Below are positions 53,135 to 61,449 of a DNA stretch of 64,000 bases, one piece after another (within the stretch, counting starts at the first letter, position 1; each line of letters starts with the position of its first letter). Source of the stretch: Nitratiruptor tergarcus DSM 16512 (GTDB lineage: Bacteria; Campylobacterota; Campylobacteria; Campylobacterales; Nitratiruptoraceae); contig NZ_AP026671.1 in the NCBI RefSeq assembly GCF_027946175.1, forward strand, positions 310,001 through 374,000, written 5' to 3'. The position numbers were made by a program, and so were the translations under genes. The notes beneath the pieces were generated by a model. That model made no database searches. It was not told where the DNA came from and saw nothing but the letters and a program-made list of their open reading frames with translations.

Positions 53135-53142
53135 TAAAGAAT

Positions 53143-53706
53143 ATGAAACAGTTTGACCTTCTTTTGAGTTATCTCGATAAGAGTAACTCTATCACGATAG
53201 CCGTCCTTGGCGTGCTATCGTTATACTTCTTACTCGTTAATTGGGTATTTTTCTATCGTTATCTCTATCTTAGTTTGCTTATACGTCGTGAAAAATTTTC
53301 CCTAGAAACTGTAGAGATGGGGAATAAAGTACCTGCAATGAACTCTTTTTTAAAACAGTGTTATGCAGGAGGGAAATTTACTCCTAACAAAAATGATTTT
53401 TGTATTACAAAAGCAACGCAGGAGAGTACAGCAGGATTGACTTTTCTCTCGATAGCTGCTTCTACTTCTCCTTTTATAGGGCTTTTTGGAACTGTTGTCT
53501 CTATTTTAGAAACATTTTATATAATGGGCTCAACAAAAGCGAGTATCTCCACTATTTCTGCTTCAATTGGTGAAGCTTTAGTAGCTACTGCAGCAGGGAT
53601 CTTCGTGGCTGTTTTTGCTTACACTTACCATTTGATACTCAAAAGAAAAGCATACGCATTTGTCTCTTATGTAAAAATGCAAATAGATATTTTGGCTGGC
53701 AGGTGA
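53143..53706 (+). CDS. tolQ: TolQ/ExbB proton channel subunit
   Basis: 187 residues with three membrane helices: ITIAVLGVLSLYFLLVNWVFF, then SIAASTSPFIGLFGTVVSILETF, and SIGEALVATAAGIFVAVFAYTY. These include the MotA/TolQ/ExbB signature. With TolR it converts proton flow into energy for TolA and outer-membrane constriction at division. Placement between ATP synthase and tolB favours a Tol role over TonB. Confidence 0.9.
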   Translation: MKQFDLLLSYLDKSNSITIAVLGVLSLYFLLVNWVFFYRYLYLSLLIRREKFSLETVEMGNKVPAMNSFLKQCYAGGKFTPNKNDFCITKATQESTAGLTFLSIAASTSPFIGLFGTVVSILETFYIMGSTKASISTISASIGEALVATAAGIFVAVFAYTYHLILKRKAYAFVSYVKMQIDILAGR

Positions 53707-54098
53707 GGATGTTTGATTGGGATGAGAAACCTGAGCTAAATATCACACCGCTTGTCGATGTAATGCTTGTACTATTAGCTATTTTAATGGTGGCTACTCC
53801 TGCCATCGTTTATCAAGAAGATATAAATCTTCCTCAAGGATCAAAAACTAAAAGTTATAAAAAGCAAAAAAGTATCCAGATAAAAATCAATAAAAATAGA
53901 ATTATTTCCATAGGAAACCAACGTTTTACTTATAAAAATTTTGCTGATAGTTTTATTATGTATTCTCAACCATTTCCAAAAGATATGCCAATCTATATAA
54001 GTGCGGATAAGTCACTCTCTTATGGAGATGTGATGTATATTCTTAAAACTATCAAAGAGGCTGGATTTTCGAAAGTATCTTTGATTACCAATGGATAA
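53703..54098 (+). CDS. tolR: TolR/ExbD proton channel subunit
   Basis: 131 residues: one N-terminal helix with the channel aspartate (LNITPLVDVMLVLLAILMV), then a periplasmic domain ending SYGDVMYILKTIKEAGFSKVSL. The GTG at 53703 overlaps the tolQ stop by 4 bases; an ATG at 53709 is an alternative. Confidence 0.9.
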   Translation: MRMFDWDEKPELNITPLVDVMLVLLAILMVATPAIVYQEDINLPQGSKTKSYKKQKSIQIKINKNRIISIGNQRFTYKNFADSFIMYSQPFPKDMPIYISADKSLSYGDVMYILKTIKEAGFSKVSLITNG

Positions 54099-54798
54099 AA
54101 ACCTCTTTAAACTAATAGCCCTCATTGTTACAGTCATTCTCTATGGAGCAGTTCTCTTTTTTTTCCTTGATTACTTTTTTGAGCATGAAGCACCAAAAAA
54201 AATTGCTATCAAAGCACAAGCAATTGATGTGATGATTGAAGAGAAAAGAGATACAAAAAAAGTAGTACCTATAAAAAAAGTAGCACCCAAAGCCGCACCC
54301 AAAAAAAAACAGGCAAAAGGCTCTCCAGCACCAAAGTCCACACCAAAAATCGAAGATCTCTTTGCATCGCTCAATACAAAAAAACTTGCTAAAAAAAGAG
54401 CTACAGTTCATAAGCGTGCATCTACACCGAGTAAATACAAAGGTAAAAGTGGTAAAAAAGCTCAAAAATTACTCAAAAAACTCAAGCTTCAAGATATACA
54501 GCTTACTTCTAAAAAATCGATAAAATCTGTAAGTGGAGAGAAAGATCCCTATCTTGAAAAGCTTTATAAGATCCTCTATACATACTGGATGCCTTCACAG
54601 CTTAGCGCAGGTAATAGAGCAAAGGTAAAAATTTTTATTGATAGAAATGGAAGGTTTACCTATGAGGTGTTACAGTATGGGCAAAATGAGATTTTCAATG
54701 CTGAACTAGATGACTATCTCCAACGTATGCAAATGCAGCGCTTTCCACTACCTGATAGGCCTAAAGAGTTTATTGTCTACTTTGAAGCTAAAGAGTAA
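54091..54798 (+). CDS. tolA: TolA/TonB-like energy transducer
   Basis: 235 residues. An N-terminal membrane helix (LIALIVTVILYGAVLFFFLDYF) is followed by a Lys/Pro/Ala-rich linker (VAPKAAPKKKQAKGSPAPK) and a C-terminal domain (YLEKLYKILYTYWMPSQLSAG, VKIFIDRNGRFTYEV). Bridges TolQR to Pal and TolB. Annotated as TonB in Campylobacter; gene order supports TolA. Confidence 0.85.
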   Translation: MDKNLFKLIALIVTVILYGAVLFFFLDYFFEHEAPKKIAIKAQAIDVMIEEKRDTKKVVPIKKVAPKAAPKKKQAKGSPAPKSTPKIEDLFASLNTKKLAKKRATVHKRASTPSKYKGKSGKKAQKLLKKLKLQDIQLTSKKSIKSVSGEKDPYLEKLYKILYTYWMPSQLSAGNRAKVKIFIDRNGRFTYEVLQYGQNEIFNAELDDYLQRMQMQRFPLPDRPKEFIVYFEAKE

Positions 54799-54816
54799 TA
54801 AAAATTAACATTAATG

Positions 54817-54825
54817 TGTTAGAAT
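54817..54825 (+). promoter_or_regulatory. Extended -10 promoter for tolB-pal-cpoB
   Basis: TGTTAGAAT, 28 bases before the tolB ATG, inside a small symmetrical stretch (TAACATTAATGTGTTA) that could be an operator. Confidence 0.5.
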
Positions 54826-54852
54826 AAACAAAAAATTGAGATGAGGATATAG

Positions 54853-56109
54853 ATGAAAAGAGTATTGATTGTCTTTGTATTAGCTGTGACACTATTTGCT
54901 GCAGATATGACCCTTGAAATTGTCAAAGATGTAGGATCAAAACCAAAAATCGCTATTGAAGATGCTACTCTCGATGTTGATGGCAATATTGATAGGAAAT
55001 TTTTCAGACTCTTAATAGGTGATTTAGAAGTAACAGCACATTTTAATGTAGATCAAAAGAGAAATCTTGCCAGTATGGACAGTAGTATCGATTATGTAAA
55101 ATATAAAAGCAAAGACTATCTTTTACGCTATCGACTCTTTTTTGATGATTTTGGAAAACTCAATGTGGAAGCAAAGATATTTTCAATAAAAGATGGAAAT
55201 ACTATTATTGCAAAACTCTATCGCATTAGTGACAAAGATCGTTTTCCTTTTTTGGCGCACAAAATTATTTATGATCTCAATAATGCCCTACATTTTCCTG
55301 ATGTAAGCTTCCTTAAAAGCTTTGTAGTGTTTGCAAAATATACAAAGCCAAAACACGCAGATATTGTCATTAGTGATTATACATTAACATATCAAAAAGT
55401 GGTTGTACATGGTGGCCTCAATCTTTTCCCAAAATGGGCAGACAAAGAACAAAGAAGATTTTATTACACAAAAATTGGGGATAAACCTACACTTTATCTT
55501 GTTGATATTTATAAAGGCACACAGCAAAAAATATTGCAGTCAGAAGGAATGCTTGTGTGCTCAGATGTAAGCGAAGATGGAAGAAAATTGCTTCTTACTA
55601 TGGCGCCGCAGATGCAGCCAGATATATATGAGTATAATACATGGACAAAAACACTCAACCGCATAACTACATATCCTGGTATAGATGTGAATGGAAACTA
55701 TGTAGAAAATGAGCAAAGAGTAGTTTTTGTTTCAGATCGTTTGGGCTACCCAACAATATTTGCAAAAAATATAGGCTCACGAGCAGTAGAGAGAGTAGTA
55801 TATCACGGAAGAAATAATAGTGCATGTTCTACATTTGGTGATTATGTTGTTTATAGTAGTCGTGAAACAGATAACGCTTTTGGCTCTAATACATTCAATC
55901 TCTACCTCACTTCTACTACAAGTGATTATATTAGAAAACTTACAGCAAATGGAGTGAATATCTTCCCAAGATTCTCTACTGATGGAGAGACGATTTTATT
56001 TATAAAAGAGTATGGTAGGCAGAGTGGACTAGGACTCATTCGGCTCAAATACAATAAAAGTTACATCTATCCTCTTCGTGTAGGAAAAATTCAATCTATT
56101 GATTGGTGA
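54853..56109 (+). CDS. tolB: Tol-Pal system protein TolB
   Basis: 418 residues: signal peptide MKRVLIVFVLAVTLFAA, an N-terminal alpha/beta domain, and a beta-propeller with repeated sections (LVCSDVSEDGRKLLLTMA, VVFVSDRLGYPTIFAKN, FPRFSTDGETILFIKE). Periplasmic; binds Pal and TolA. ATG 54853 is preceded by GAGGA. Confidence 0.95.
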   Translation: MKRVLIVFVLAVTLFAADMTLEIVKDVGSKPKIAIEDATLDVDGNIDRKFFRLLIGDLEVTAHFNVDQKRNLASMDSSIDYVKYKSKDYLLRYRLFFDDFGKLNVEAKIFSIKDGNTIIAKLYRISDKDRFPFLAHKIIYDLNNALHFPDVSFLKSFVVFAKYTKPKHADIVISDYTLTYQKVVVHGGLNLFPKWADKEQRRFYYTKIGDKPTLYLVDIYKGTQQKILQSEGMLVCSDVSEDGRKLLLTMAPQMQPDIYEYNTWTKTLNRITTYPGIDVNGNYVENEQRVVFVSDRLGYPTIFAKNIGSRAVERVVYHGRNNSACSTFGDYVVYSSRETDNAFGSNTFNLYLTSTTSDYIRKLTANGVNIFPRFSTDGETILFIKEYGRQSGLGLIRLKYNKSYIYPLRVGKIQSIDW

Positions 56110-56170
56110 TTAGTAATCTATTAAGAAAACTATTGATAAAATTAAAAAAATCAAATAAAAAGGATAAAAG

Positions 56171-56719
56171 ATGACAAGAGGTCTCCTTGTTTCTCTCAGT
56201 TTCATAGCATTACTACTTACTGGCTGTGCAAAGAAGAGTGTAGAAATAGAAACCCCTCAAACACAGAGCCAGACTACACAAGCGAGTGAGGTAAAAGAGG
56301 GTGAAGGTATTAAAACAATTGGTGGAATGGAAGAGCAAAGTAGTGAAGAGGCTAAACTCAAAAAGATGAAGATGATTGAGTCTGAAGCGAAAAAGATATA
56401 CTTTGATTTTGATAAATATAATATTCGCCCTGATCAAGTACCAAATGTAGAGTATGATGCAAAACTTTTTAATCTTGAAGATGCAAAAGAGTTCAAAATC
56501 AAAGTGGAAGGCAACTGTGATGAGTGGGGAAGTGATGAATACAATTATGCTCTTGGTTTAAAAAGAGCTAAAAGCGTGAAAGAGGCACTTGCTGCAAGAG
56601 GTGTGGATCCGACACGTATGAGTGTAATTAGTTATGGAGAGAGCAATCCAGTTTGTACAGAGCATACAAAAGAGTGCTGGGCAAAAAATCGACGCGTTGA
56701 ATTTGAACTCATTCCATAG
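56171..56719 (+). CDS. pal: Peptidoglycan-associated lipoprotein Pal
   Basis: 182 residues. Lipoprotein signal with lipobox LLLTGC, a Gln/Thr/Glu-rich linker, then the OmpA C-terminal domain: IYFDFDKYNIRPDQ, VEGNCDEWGSDEYNYALGLKR and NRRVEFELIP. It anchors the outer membrane to peptidoglycan. AAAAGGA precedes the ATG. Confidence 0.95.
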   Translation: MTRGLLVSLSFIALLLTGCAKKSVEIETPQTQSQTTQASEVKEGEGIKTIGGMEEQSSEEAKLKKMKMIESEAKKIYFDFDKYNIRPDQVPNVEYDAKLFNLEDAKEFKIKVEGNCDEWGSDEYNYALGLKRAKSVKEALAARGVDPTRMSVISYGESNPVCTEHTKECWAKNRRVEFELIP

Positions 56720-56727
56720 GAAAAGTA

Positions 56728-57579
56728 GTGAAAAAAATAGTTGTACTCTCTTCTTTAGGCTTGGCTCTTATGGCACAAGAGCCTTCTGCCTTCGAAGCGG
56801 GGAATATCGATAATCCTTCTCCTTATGGTTTGACAAAGACAGAAAAAGCTATTTGGCAAAATAGAAACGATATAAAATCGATAAAATCAAGGCTCTATAA
56901 TATCGAGACTAAGGTTAATACTCTTACTGAAAAAGTTGCAGGGATTGAGAGTATTGTTGAAGGACTCGATGAAAATCTTAATAATTTAAAAAAAAAGCTT
57001 AAAGCTGATAATACGCAAATGCTCCAAAATGAGATTGATACACTTAAAGCAGATCTCAACACTTCAATAGCGATACAAAAAGAGAATTTCTCTCAAATTA
57101 AAAAAGTACTCAAAGAGCTCTCCTCTTTAATAGATAATATCAGTGCAAACTATGTTTCAAAGAGTGAGCTACAAGAGCAGTTGCAAAAAATATATGCGAA
57201 GTTGAATAAGAAGAAAAAATCAGCTCTAAGTGGTGCTAAGCTCTACTCACTGGCACATAAAGCTTATAAAAACAAAGAGTACAAAAAAGCAATTGAATAT
57301 TTTGAAGCTGCTGCAGCAAAGAAATATAAACCAGCTACAAGCAATTTTTATATAGGAGAGAGTTGCTACTATACAAAAGATTATGCATGTGCAGTTGAGC
57401 ACTATAAAAAGAGCGCATCTATATATGCTAAATCTTCATATATGCCAATACTTCTTTTGCATACTGCTATCTCTTTAGAGAGACTTGGCCAAAAAAGTGA
57501 AGCAAAAAAATTTTATAAAAATCTCATTAAACTCTACCCACGTAGCAAAGCTGCAAAAATTGCTAAAAAACGTCTATAA
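56728..57579 (+). CDS. cpoB: Tol-Pal accessory protein CpoB/YbgF
   Basis: 283 residues: signal peptide MKKIVVLSSLGLALMAQ, a coiled coil at about 45-160 (IETKVNTLTEKVAGIESIVE), and TPR repeats (AYKNKEYKKAIEYFEAAA, YYTKDYACAVEHYKKSA). Links Tol-Pal to cell-wall synthesis during division. GTG start, 8 bases after pal. Confidence 0.9.
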   Translation: MKKIVVLSSLGLALMAQEPSAFEAGNIDNPSPYGLTKTEKAIWQNRNDIKSIKSRLYNIETKVNTLTEKVAGIESIVEGLDENLNNLKKKLKADNTQMLQNEIDTLKADLNTSIAIQKENFSQIKKVLKELSSLIDNISANYVSKSELQEQLQKIYAKLNKKKKSALSGAKLYSLAHKAYKNKEYKKAIEYFEAAAAKKYKPATSNFYIGESCYYTKDYACAVEHYKKSASIYAKSSYMPILLLHTAISLERLGQKSEAKKFYKNLIKLYPRSKAAKIAKKRL

Positions 57580-57618
57580 GTATTAGAAATATTATTTAAT
57601 TCATCTACAAGGTTAATT

Positions 57619-57627
57619 TGTTAAAAT
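57619..57627 (+). promoter_or_regulatory. Extended -10 promoter for slyD
   Basis: TGTTAAAAT, 31 bases before the slyD ATG. Confidence 0.5.
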
Positions 57628-57657
57628 CATTGTGCAAATTCACATAAAGGTTTCTAA

Positions 57658-58164
57658 ATGGCAATCGAAGAGAATAAAGTAGTTGGCATCGAATATACTG
57701 TAAAAGATGCACAAAGTGGAGAGGTTATCGATTCAAATGTAGGACATAAACCTCTTAAATTTATCACAGGAAAAAATCAAATTATTCCTGGTTTGGAAAA
57801 TCAAATAAAAAATATGAATGCTGGCGAGAGTGCAGATGTCCTTGTAAAAGCAGAAGAAGCGTATGGTCAACAAGATCCTAATGCAGTACAAACACTTCCA
57901 AGAGAGCAATTTGAAGGAATAGATCTTCAAGAGGGAATGACGCTCTATGGACAGGGTGAAAATGGAGAGACTGTTCAAGTAACTGTAAAATCTTTTGATG
58001 AAAACTCTGTCACAATCGATTTTAACCATCCTCTAGCAGGAAAAGATCTTCTTTTTAGTATCAATATTAAAGAGGTAAGAGAAGCTACACCAGAAGAGGT
58101 AATGACTGGACAAGTGCAAGAAGAAGAACATTGCGGCGGCGACAGCTGCGGATGTGGTCACTAA
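57658..58164 (+). CDS. slyD: FKBP-type peptidyl-prolyl isomerase SlyD
   Basis: 168 residues. FKBP domain with inserted flap: VVGIEYTVKDAQSGEVIDSN, QIIPGLENQIKNMNAGE, YGQQDPNAVQTLPREQF and VTIDFNHPLAGKDLLFSI. The metal-binding tail HCGGDSCGCGH is short but present, fitting a nickel-handling role. Same position as in C. jejuni. Confidence 0.95.
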   Translation: MAIEENKVVGIEYTVKDAQSGEVIDSNVGHKPLKFITGKNQIIPGLENQIKNMNAGESADVLVKAEEAYGQQDPNAVQTLPREQFEGIDLQEGMTLYGQGENGETVQVTVKSFDENSVTIDFNHPLAGKDLLFSINIKEVREATPEEVMTGQVQEEEHCGGDSCGCGH

Positions 58165-58166
58165 TT

Positions 58167-58184
58167 TAAGCCCTTTGGGGCTTA
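58167..58184 (+). terminator. Intrinsic terminator after slyD
   Basis: Stem TAAGCCC/GGGCTTA with loop TTTG, followed by CCTCCTTTTAAT. Confidence 0.75.
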
Positions 58185-58204
58185 CCTCCTTTTAATATCT
58201 TCTT

Positions 58205-58213
58205 TGTTACAAT
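58205..58213 (+). promoter_or_regulatory. Extended -10 promoter for fabD
   Basis: TGTTACAAT, 25 bases before the fabD ATG at 58238. Confidence 0.5.
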
Positions 58214-58237
58214 TACTCCTAAAAAATAGGAGTGATT

Positions 58238-59170
58238 ATGCCTTATATAACTTTCCTTTTTCCTGGTCAAGGTAGTCAAAAAATTGGTATGGGTAAAGAT
58301 TTTTTTGAAAACTCTTCACTAGCAAAAGAGCTTTTCGAAGCTGCAAGCGATCGCCTCAAAATCGATTTTACTAAACTTTTATTTGAAGAAAATGATCGCA
58401 TTAACGAGACTGCATACACACAACCAGCTATTATGCTTGTAAGTCTTACAGCATTAAAACTTTTTCAATCACACAGCAATATAACGCCTCAATATGCACT
58501 TGGACACTCCCTTGGTGAATTTGGAGCGGTTGCAAGTGTAGGTGCACTAGGTAGCATTGATGCTATTGAGCTTGTGCATTATCGTGGAAAATTTATGAGT
58601 GAGGCCGCAAAAGATGCAAATGGTGGGATGATGGTAGTGATGGGATTGAGTGATGAAGAGGTGGAGCAGATTTGTGCAAAAGCAAGAGATGAGGGCAAAA
58701 AAGTTTGGCCAGCAAACTATAATAGTGATGGACAAATTGTTGTTGCTGGATTAAAAGCAGATCTTATGAGCCTCGAAGGAGTTTTCAAAGATGCTGGTGC
58801 TAAAAGAGCATTGCTACTCAATATGAGTGTAGCTAGCCACTGTCCTCTTATGGAACCGGCTCGCAAGCCATTACAAGAGTATTTAGAGCAATTTTTGCAA
58901 GATAGTTTTGCTGCTCCTGTAATATCTAATGTAACAGCAGCGCCATATAAAACAAAAAATGAGGCAATAGAACTTCTATCAAGACAACTAGTAGAGCCCG
59001 TACACTACAAGCAATCGATTCAAAATATTGAAAATGAAACTGATATTTTTATTGAATTTGGAGAAGGAAATGTCTTGAAAGGTCTCAATAGACGCATTAC
59101 GAAAAAGCCTACAATATGCATAAGTAACATGAAGAGTCTTGAAGATGCCCTCGAAGTTATTAATAAATAA
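58238..59170 (+). CDS. fabD: Malonyl-CoA--ACP transacylase
   Basis: 310 residues; loads malonyl groups on ACP for fatty acid synthesis. FLFPGQGSQKIGMGKDFF, active-site ALGHSLGEFGAVASVG with the nucleophile Ser, MVVMGLSDEEV, and VASHCPLMEPARKPL with the catalytic His. ATG 58238 is chosen over GTG 58232 because the RBS (ATAGGAG) lies 5-6 bases upstream of ATG. Confidence 0.96.
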   Translation: MPYITFLFPGQGSQKIGMGKDFFENSSLAKELFEAASDRLKIDFTKLLFEENDRINETAYTQPAIMLVSLTALKLFQSHSNITPQYALGHSLGEFGAVASVGALGSIDAIELVHYRGKFMSEAAKDANGGMMVVMGLSDEEVEQICAKARDEGKKVWPANYNSDGQIVVAGLKADLMSLEGVFKDAGAKRALLLNMSVASHCPLMEPARKPLQEYLEQFLQDSFAAPVISNVTAAPYKTKNEAIELLSRQLVEPVHYKQSIQNIENETDIFIEFGEGNVLKGLNRRITKKPTICISNMKSLEDALEVINK

Positions 59171-59184
59171 TTATATGAAATTAA

Positions 59185-59294
59185 GCCCCTTTTCAAAATG
59201 ATTTATGAATATAATAAAGAAAACTAAATGATTTATAAAAAATTTCTATAAAGAAAAATAGGTAAGATATTTGTAAAAATAATTAGAAAGGGGC
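59185..59294 (+). promoter_or_regulatory. Leader of the periplasmic unknown gene with RBS-pairing repeat and direct repeats
   Basis: GCCCCTTT at 59185-59192 is perfectly complementary to AAAGGGGC at 59287-59294, which contains the ribosome binding site of the gene at 59299. Between them lie two imperfect AT-rich direct repeats starting AAATGATTTAT and ending TAAAGAAAA (59196-59223 and 59226-59257). Confidence 0.4.
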
Positions 59295-59298
59295 ACAA

Positions 59299-59865
59299 AT
59301 GCAAAAAATTTTAGGAGTTGCTTTAGTTTCTGTTGTAGCTTTTGCTCAGATGCAGCCAAAAGAGGCTTTTGATTATATGAAAAAAGTGTTTCCTGGAGTT
59401 TGGACACTCTCACCAGCATCAAAGCAGATAGGTACAACGGGAGCTCATAATCACCCTGCAGTCAAAAGAATGTTAGGAACTGATAAGACTGGAGTAGAGT
59501 ATATAGTTATAGGAAGAGGATCTGCAATCAAAGAGGAGCTCTTACCAAATACTGTGCGCTGGATGGTAACAATGTATCATTGTGATGATTTTCATCAGTG
59601 TAAAGAGTTGCGAGCAACGCACTATTGTGCAAAACAAAATCAGCCAAGTTTTATATTCAATACAAAAGAGAGTACCAAGCAAAAACTCGTTTTTGATTGT
59701 GATGAGGAGCGCAGTGAAGTGTGTGATAGTGATGAGTCACACGTGCATAGAATTATTTTAGAACTATCAAATAATAATAAACATCTCAAATCATCCTATA
59801 TTGTATATAAAGATGGAGAACAAGCGCAAAAGCACTCAATTTACCATTTTGATAAAAAAGAGTAA
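59299..59865 (+). CDS. Periplasmic Cys/His-rich protein, unknown function
   Basis: 188 residues. Signal peptide MQKILGVALVSVVAFAQ, then a domain with HNHPAVKRMLG, GVEYIVIGRGSAI, five cysteines (YHCDDFHQC, HYCAK, FDCDEERSEVC) and several His (DDFH, ESHVH). It could be disulfide-bonded or bind metal. Not recognised. The RBS GAAAGGGGC is strong. It lies between fabD and mtnN where C. jejuni has no gene, so it looks like an insertion in this lineage. Confidence 0.78.
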   Translation: MQKILGVALVSVVAFAQMQPKEAFDYMKKVFPGVWTLSPASKQIGTTGAHNHPAVKRMLGTDKTGVEYIVIGRGSAIKEELLPNTVRWMVTMYHCDDFHQCKELRATHYCAKQNQPSFIFNTKESTKQKLVFDCDEERSEVCDSDESHVHRIILELSNNNKHLKSSYIVYKDGEQAQKHSIYHFDKKE

Positions 59866-59868
59866 CTT

Positions 59869-59877
59869 TGCTACAAT
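59869..59877 (+). promoter_or_regulatory. Extended -10 promoter for mtnN
   Basis: TGCTACAAT, 26 bases before the ATG at 59903. Confidence 0.5.
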
Positions 59878-59902
59878 CTCCTAAAAATATGGAGGAGATT
59901 GG

Positions 59903-60646
59903 ATGAGAATTGCAATAATGGGAGCTATGGTTGAGGAGATCGAGCCAATTTTGACAAAACTCGATCCCACTTTGGCTCCAGAGAGTGAACTCTCACAAAT
60001 CATCGCGCATATGCAACATATTAAACTCCACACAATTGCTGGAAACCACTACTTTGAAGCAAAATATAAAGGGCATGAAGTTTTCATAGCCTATAGCAAA
60101 ATCGGCAAAGTCTTTGCTTCACTCACTGCTTCGGTTCTTATTGAGCATTTTAAAGTCCAAAAGCTTCTCTTTAGTGGAGTAGCAGGTGCTATAAACGAGG
60201 ATCTCCATATAGGCGACTTGATAGCTGCAAAAAGACTTTGTCAGCACGATCTCGATATTACTGCTTTTGGGCATCCTTATGGATATGTGCCTGAAGGGAA
60301 AGTCTATATAGAGAGTGATGCGACATTGCGATTTTTAGCGCAAGAGGTAGCAAAAGAGCGAGGAATAGAGCTCAAAGAGGGGACAATTGCTACGGGTGAT
60401 CAATTTATTGCTGATCCTAAGAAAAAAGAGTGGATCCGAAAAACTTTCCAAGCAGATGCAATCGAGATGGAAGGTGCCGCTGTTGCAGTAGTCTGTGATG
60501 CTTATGATATTCCATTTTTTATTTTACGTTCCATTAGTGATGCAGCTGATATGGATGCAAGTTTTGATTTTGATGAGTTTTTGAAAAGTTCTTCAAAAAT
60601 AAGTGCAGATTTTATTATCGCACTCTTGGATAAGATCGTAGCATGA
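59903..60646 (+). CDS. mtnN: 5'-methylthioadenosine/S-adenosylhomocysteine/aminofutalosine nucleosidase
   Basis: 247 residues: MRIAIMGAMVEEIEPIL, YSKIGKVFASLTASVLIEHF, FSGVAGAINEDLHIGD, ATGDQFIADP, EMEGAAVAVVCDAYDIPFFILRSISDAAD with the catalytic Asp. In this phylum the enzyme also cleaves 6-amino-6-deoxyfutalosine for menaquinone synthesis, so it may serve both pathways. It overlaps the next gene by 4 bases. Confidence 0.94.
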   Translation: MRIAIMGAMVEEIEPILTKLDPTLAPESELSQIIAHMQHIKLHTIAGNHYFEAKYKGHEVFIAYSKIGKVFASLTASVLIEHFKVQKLLFSGVAGAINEDLHIGDLIAAKRLCQHDLDITAFGHPYGYVPEGKVYIESDATLRFLAQEVAKERGIELKEGTIATGDQFIADPKKKEWIRKTFQADAIEMEGAAVAVVCDAYDIPFFILRSISDAADMDASFDFDEFLKSSSKISADFIIALLDKIVA

Positions 60647-61404
60647 AGCGAGCAGAACTTTCCAAAAAACTTATCAAGCAAGTAGCTCGTACCAATGTAG
60701 AGTTTGAACTCTTACAAGAGGGTGACAATGTCTTAGTAGGACTTAGCGGTGGAAAAGACTCCCTCACGCTAATCCATGCCCTCAAGCATATTCAGCGTGT
60801 AGCTCCTTATGATTTTCGTTTTAAAGCTGTGACAATAAGTTATGGAATGGGGGAGAATTACGACTTTTTACAGCGCCATTGTGAAGAGTATGGAATTGAG
60901 TATGAGGTGTATGAGACAAATATTTTTGATATTGCAAAAGATAAAATTCGACAAAACTCCTCTTATTGCAGCTTCTTTTCTCGTATGCGGCGAGGAGCGC
61001 TCTATACCTATGCACTGCAAAATGGCTTTAACAAGGTAGCCCTTGGCCATCATCTTGATGATGCGATTGAAAGCTTTTTTATGAATATGTTCTACAACGG
61101 CACTATGCGTTCTATGCCTCCCATTTATAAAACAAAAAAAGGGCTTTATGTTATACGTCCGCTTATAGAGATAAGAGAGTCTCAAACAGCCGGTTTTGTC
61201 AAACGCAATGGCTTTTGGGCTATTGGAGATGAAGCGTGTCCAGCTATGCGTTTTGATATCAAAGAGCCTTATGTGCGAGAGAATATGAAAGAGTTTGTAA
61301 AAGAACTTGAAAAGAAATTTCAAGATGTAGTTAAATATATTCGTGCCTCTTTTCGCCATATTCATGATGATACCTTTTTTGACAAATCCCGCCTAATTGT
61401 CTAA
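60643..61404 (+). CDS. TtcA-like PP-loop ATPase (tRNA 2-thiocytidine synthase family)
   Basis: 253 residues. PP-loop LVGLSGGKDSLTLIHAL, RRGALYTYALQNGFNKVALGHHLDDAIESFFMN split by TtcA-type spacing, NGTMRSMPP, and YVIRPLIEIRES match the TtcA family. The CxxC that holds the [4Fe-4S] cluster in TtcA reads C109-S-F-F112, so one ligand is replaced by Phe. A later cysteine, C199 (DEACPAM), could be the third ligand. It is coupled to mtnN by an ATGA overlap. Either it uses another ligand or it does other chemistry. Confidence 0.82.
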   Translation: MKRAELSKKLIKQVARTNVEFELLQEGDNVLVGLSGGKDSLTLIHALKHIQRVAPYDFRFKAVTISYGMGENYDFLQRHCEEYGIEYEVYETNIFDIAKDKIRQNSSYCSFFSRMRRGALYTYALQNGFNKVALGHHLDDAIESFFMNMFYNGTMRSMPPIYKTKKGLYVIRPLIEIRESQTAGFVKRNGFWAIGDEACPAMRFDIKEPYVRENMKEFVKELEKKFQDVVKYIRASFRHIHDDTFFDKSRLIV

Positions 61405-61420
61405 TTTTTCTTACCGATAA

Positions 61421-61449
61421 TCAATGAATGATACGGATTCATTCATTGA
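61421..61449. repeat. Perfect 11-bp inverted repeat over the start of the FliK-like gene
   Basis: Arms TCAATGAATGA (61421-61431) and TCATTCATTGA (61439-61449) with a 7-base loop TACGGAT. It contains both candidate ATG codons (61424, 61428) and lies 17 bases after the ttcA-like stop. It could hide the start codon in mRNA or bind a regulator. Confidence 0.8.
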
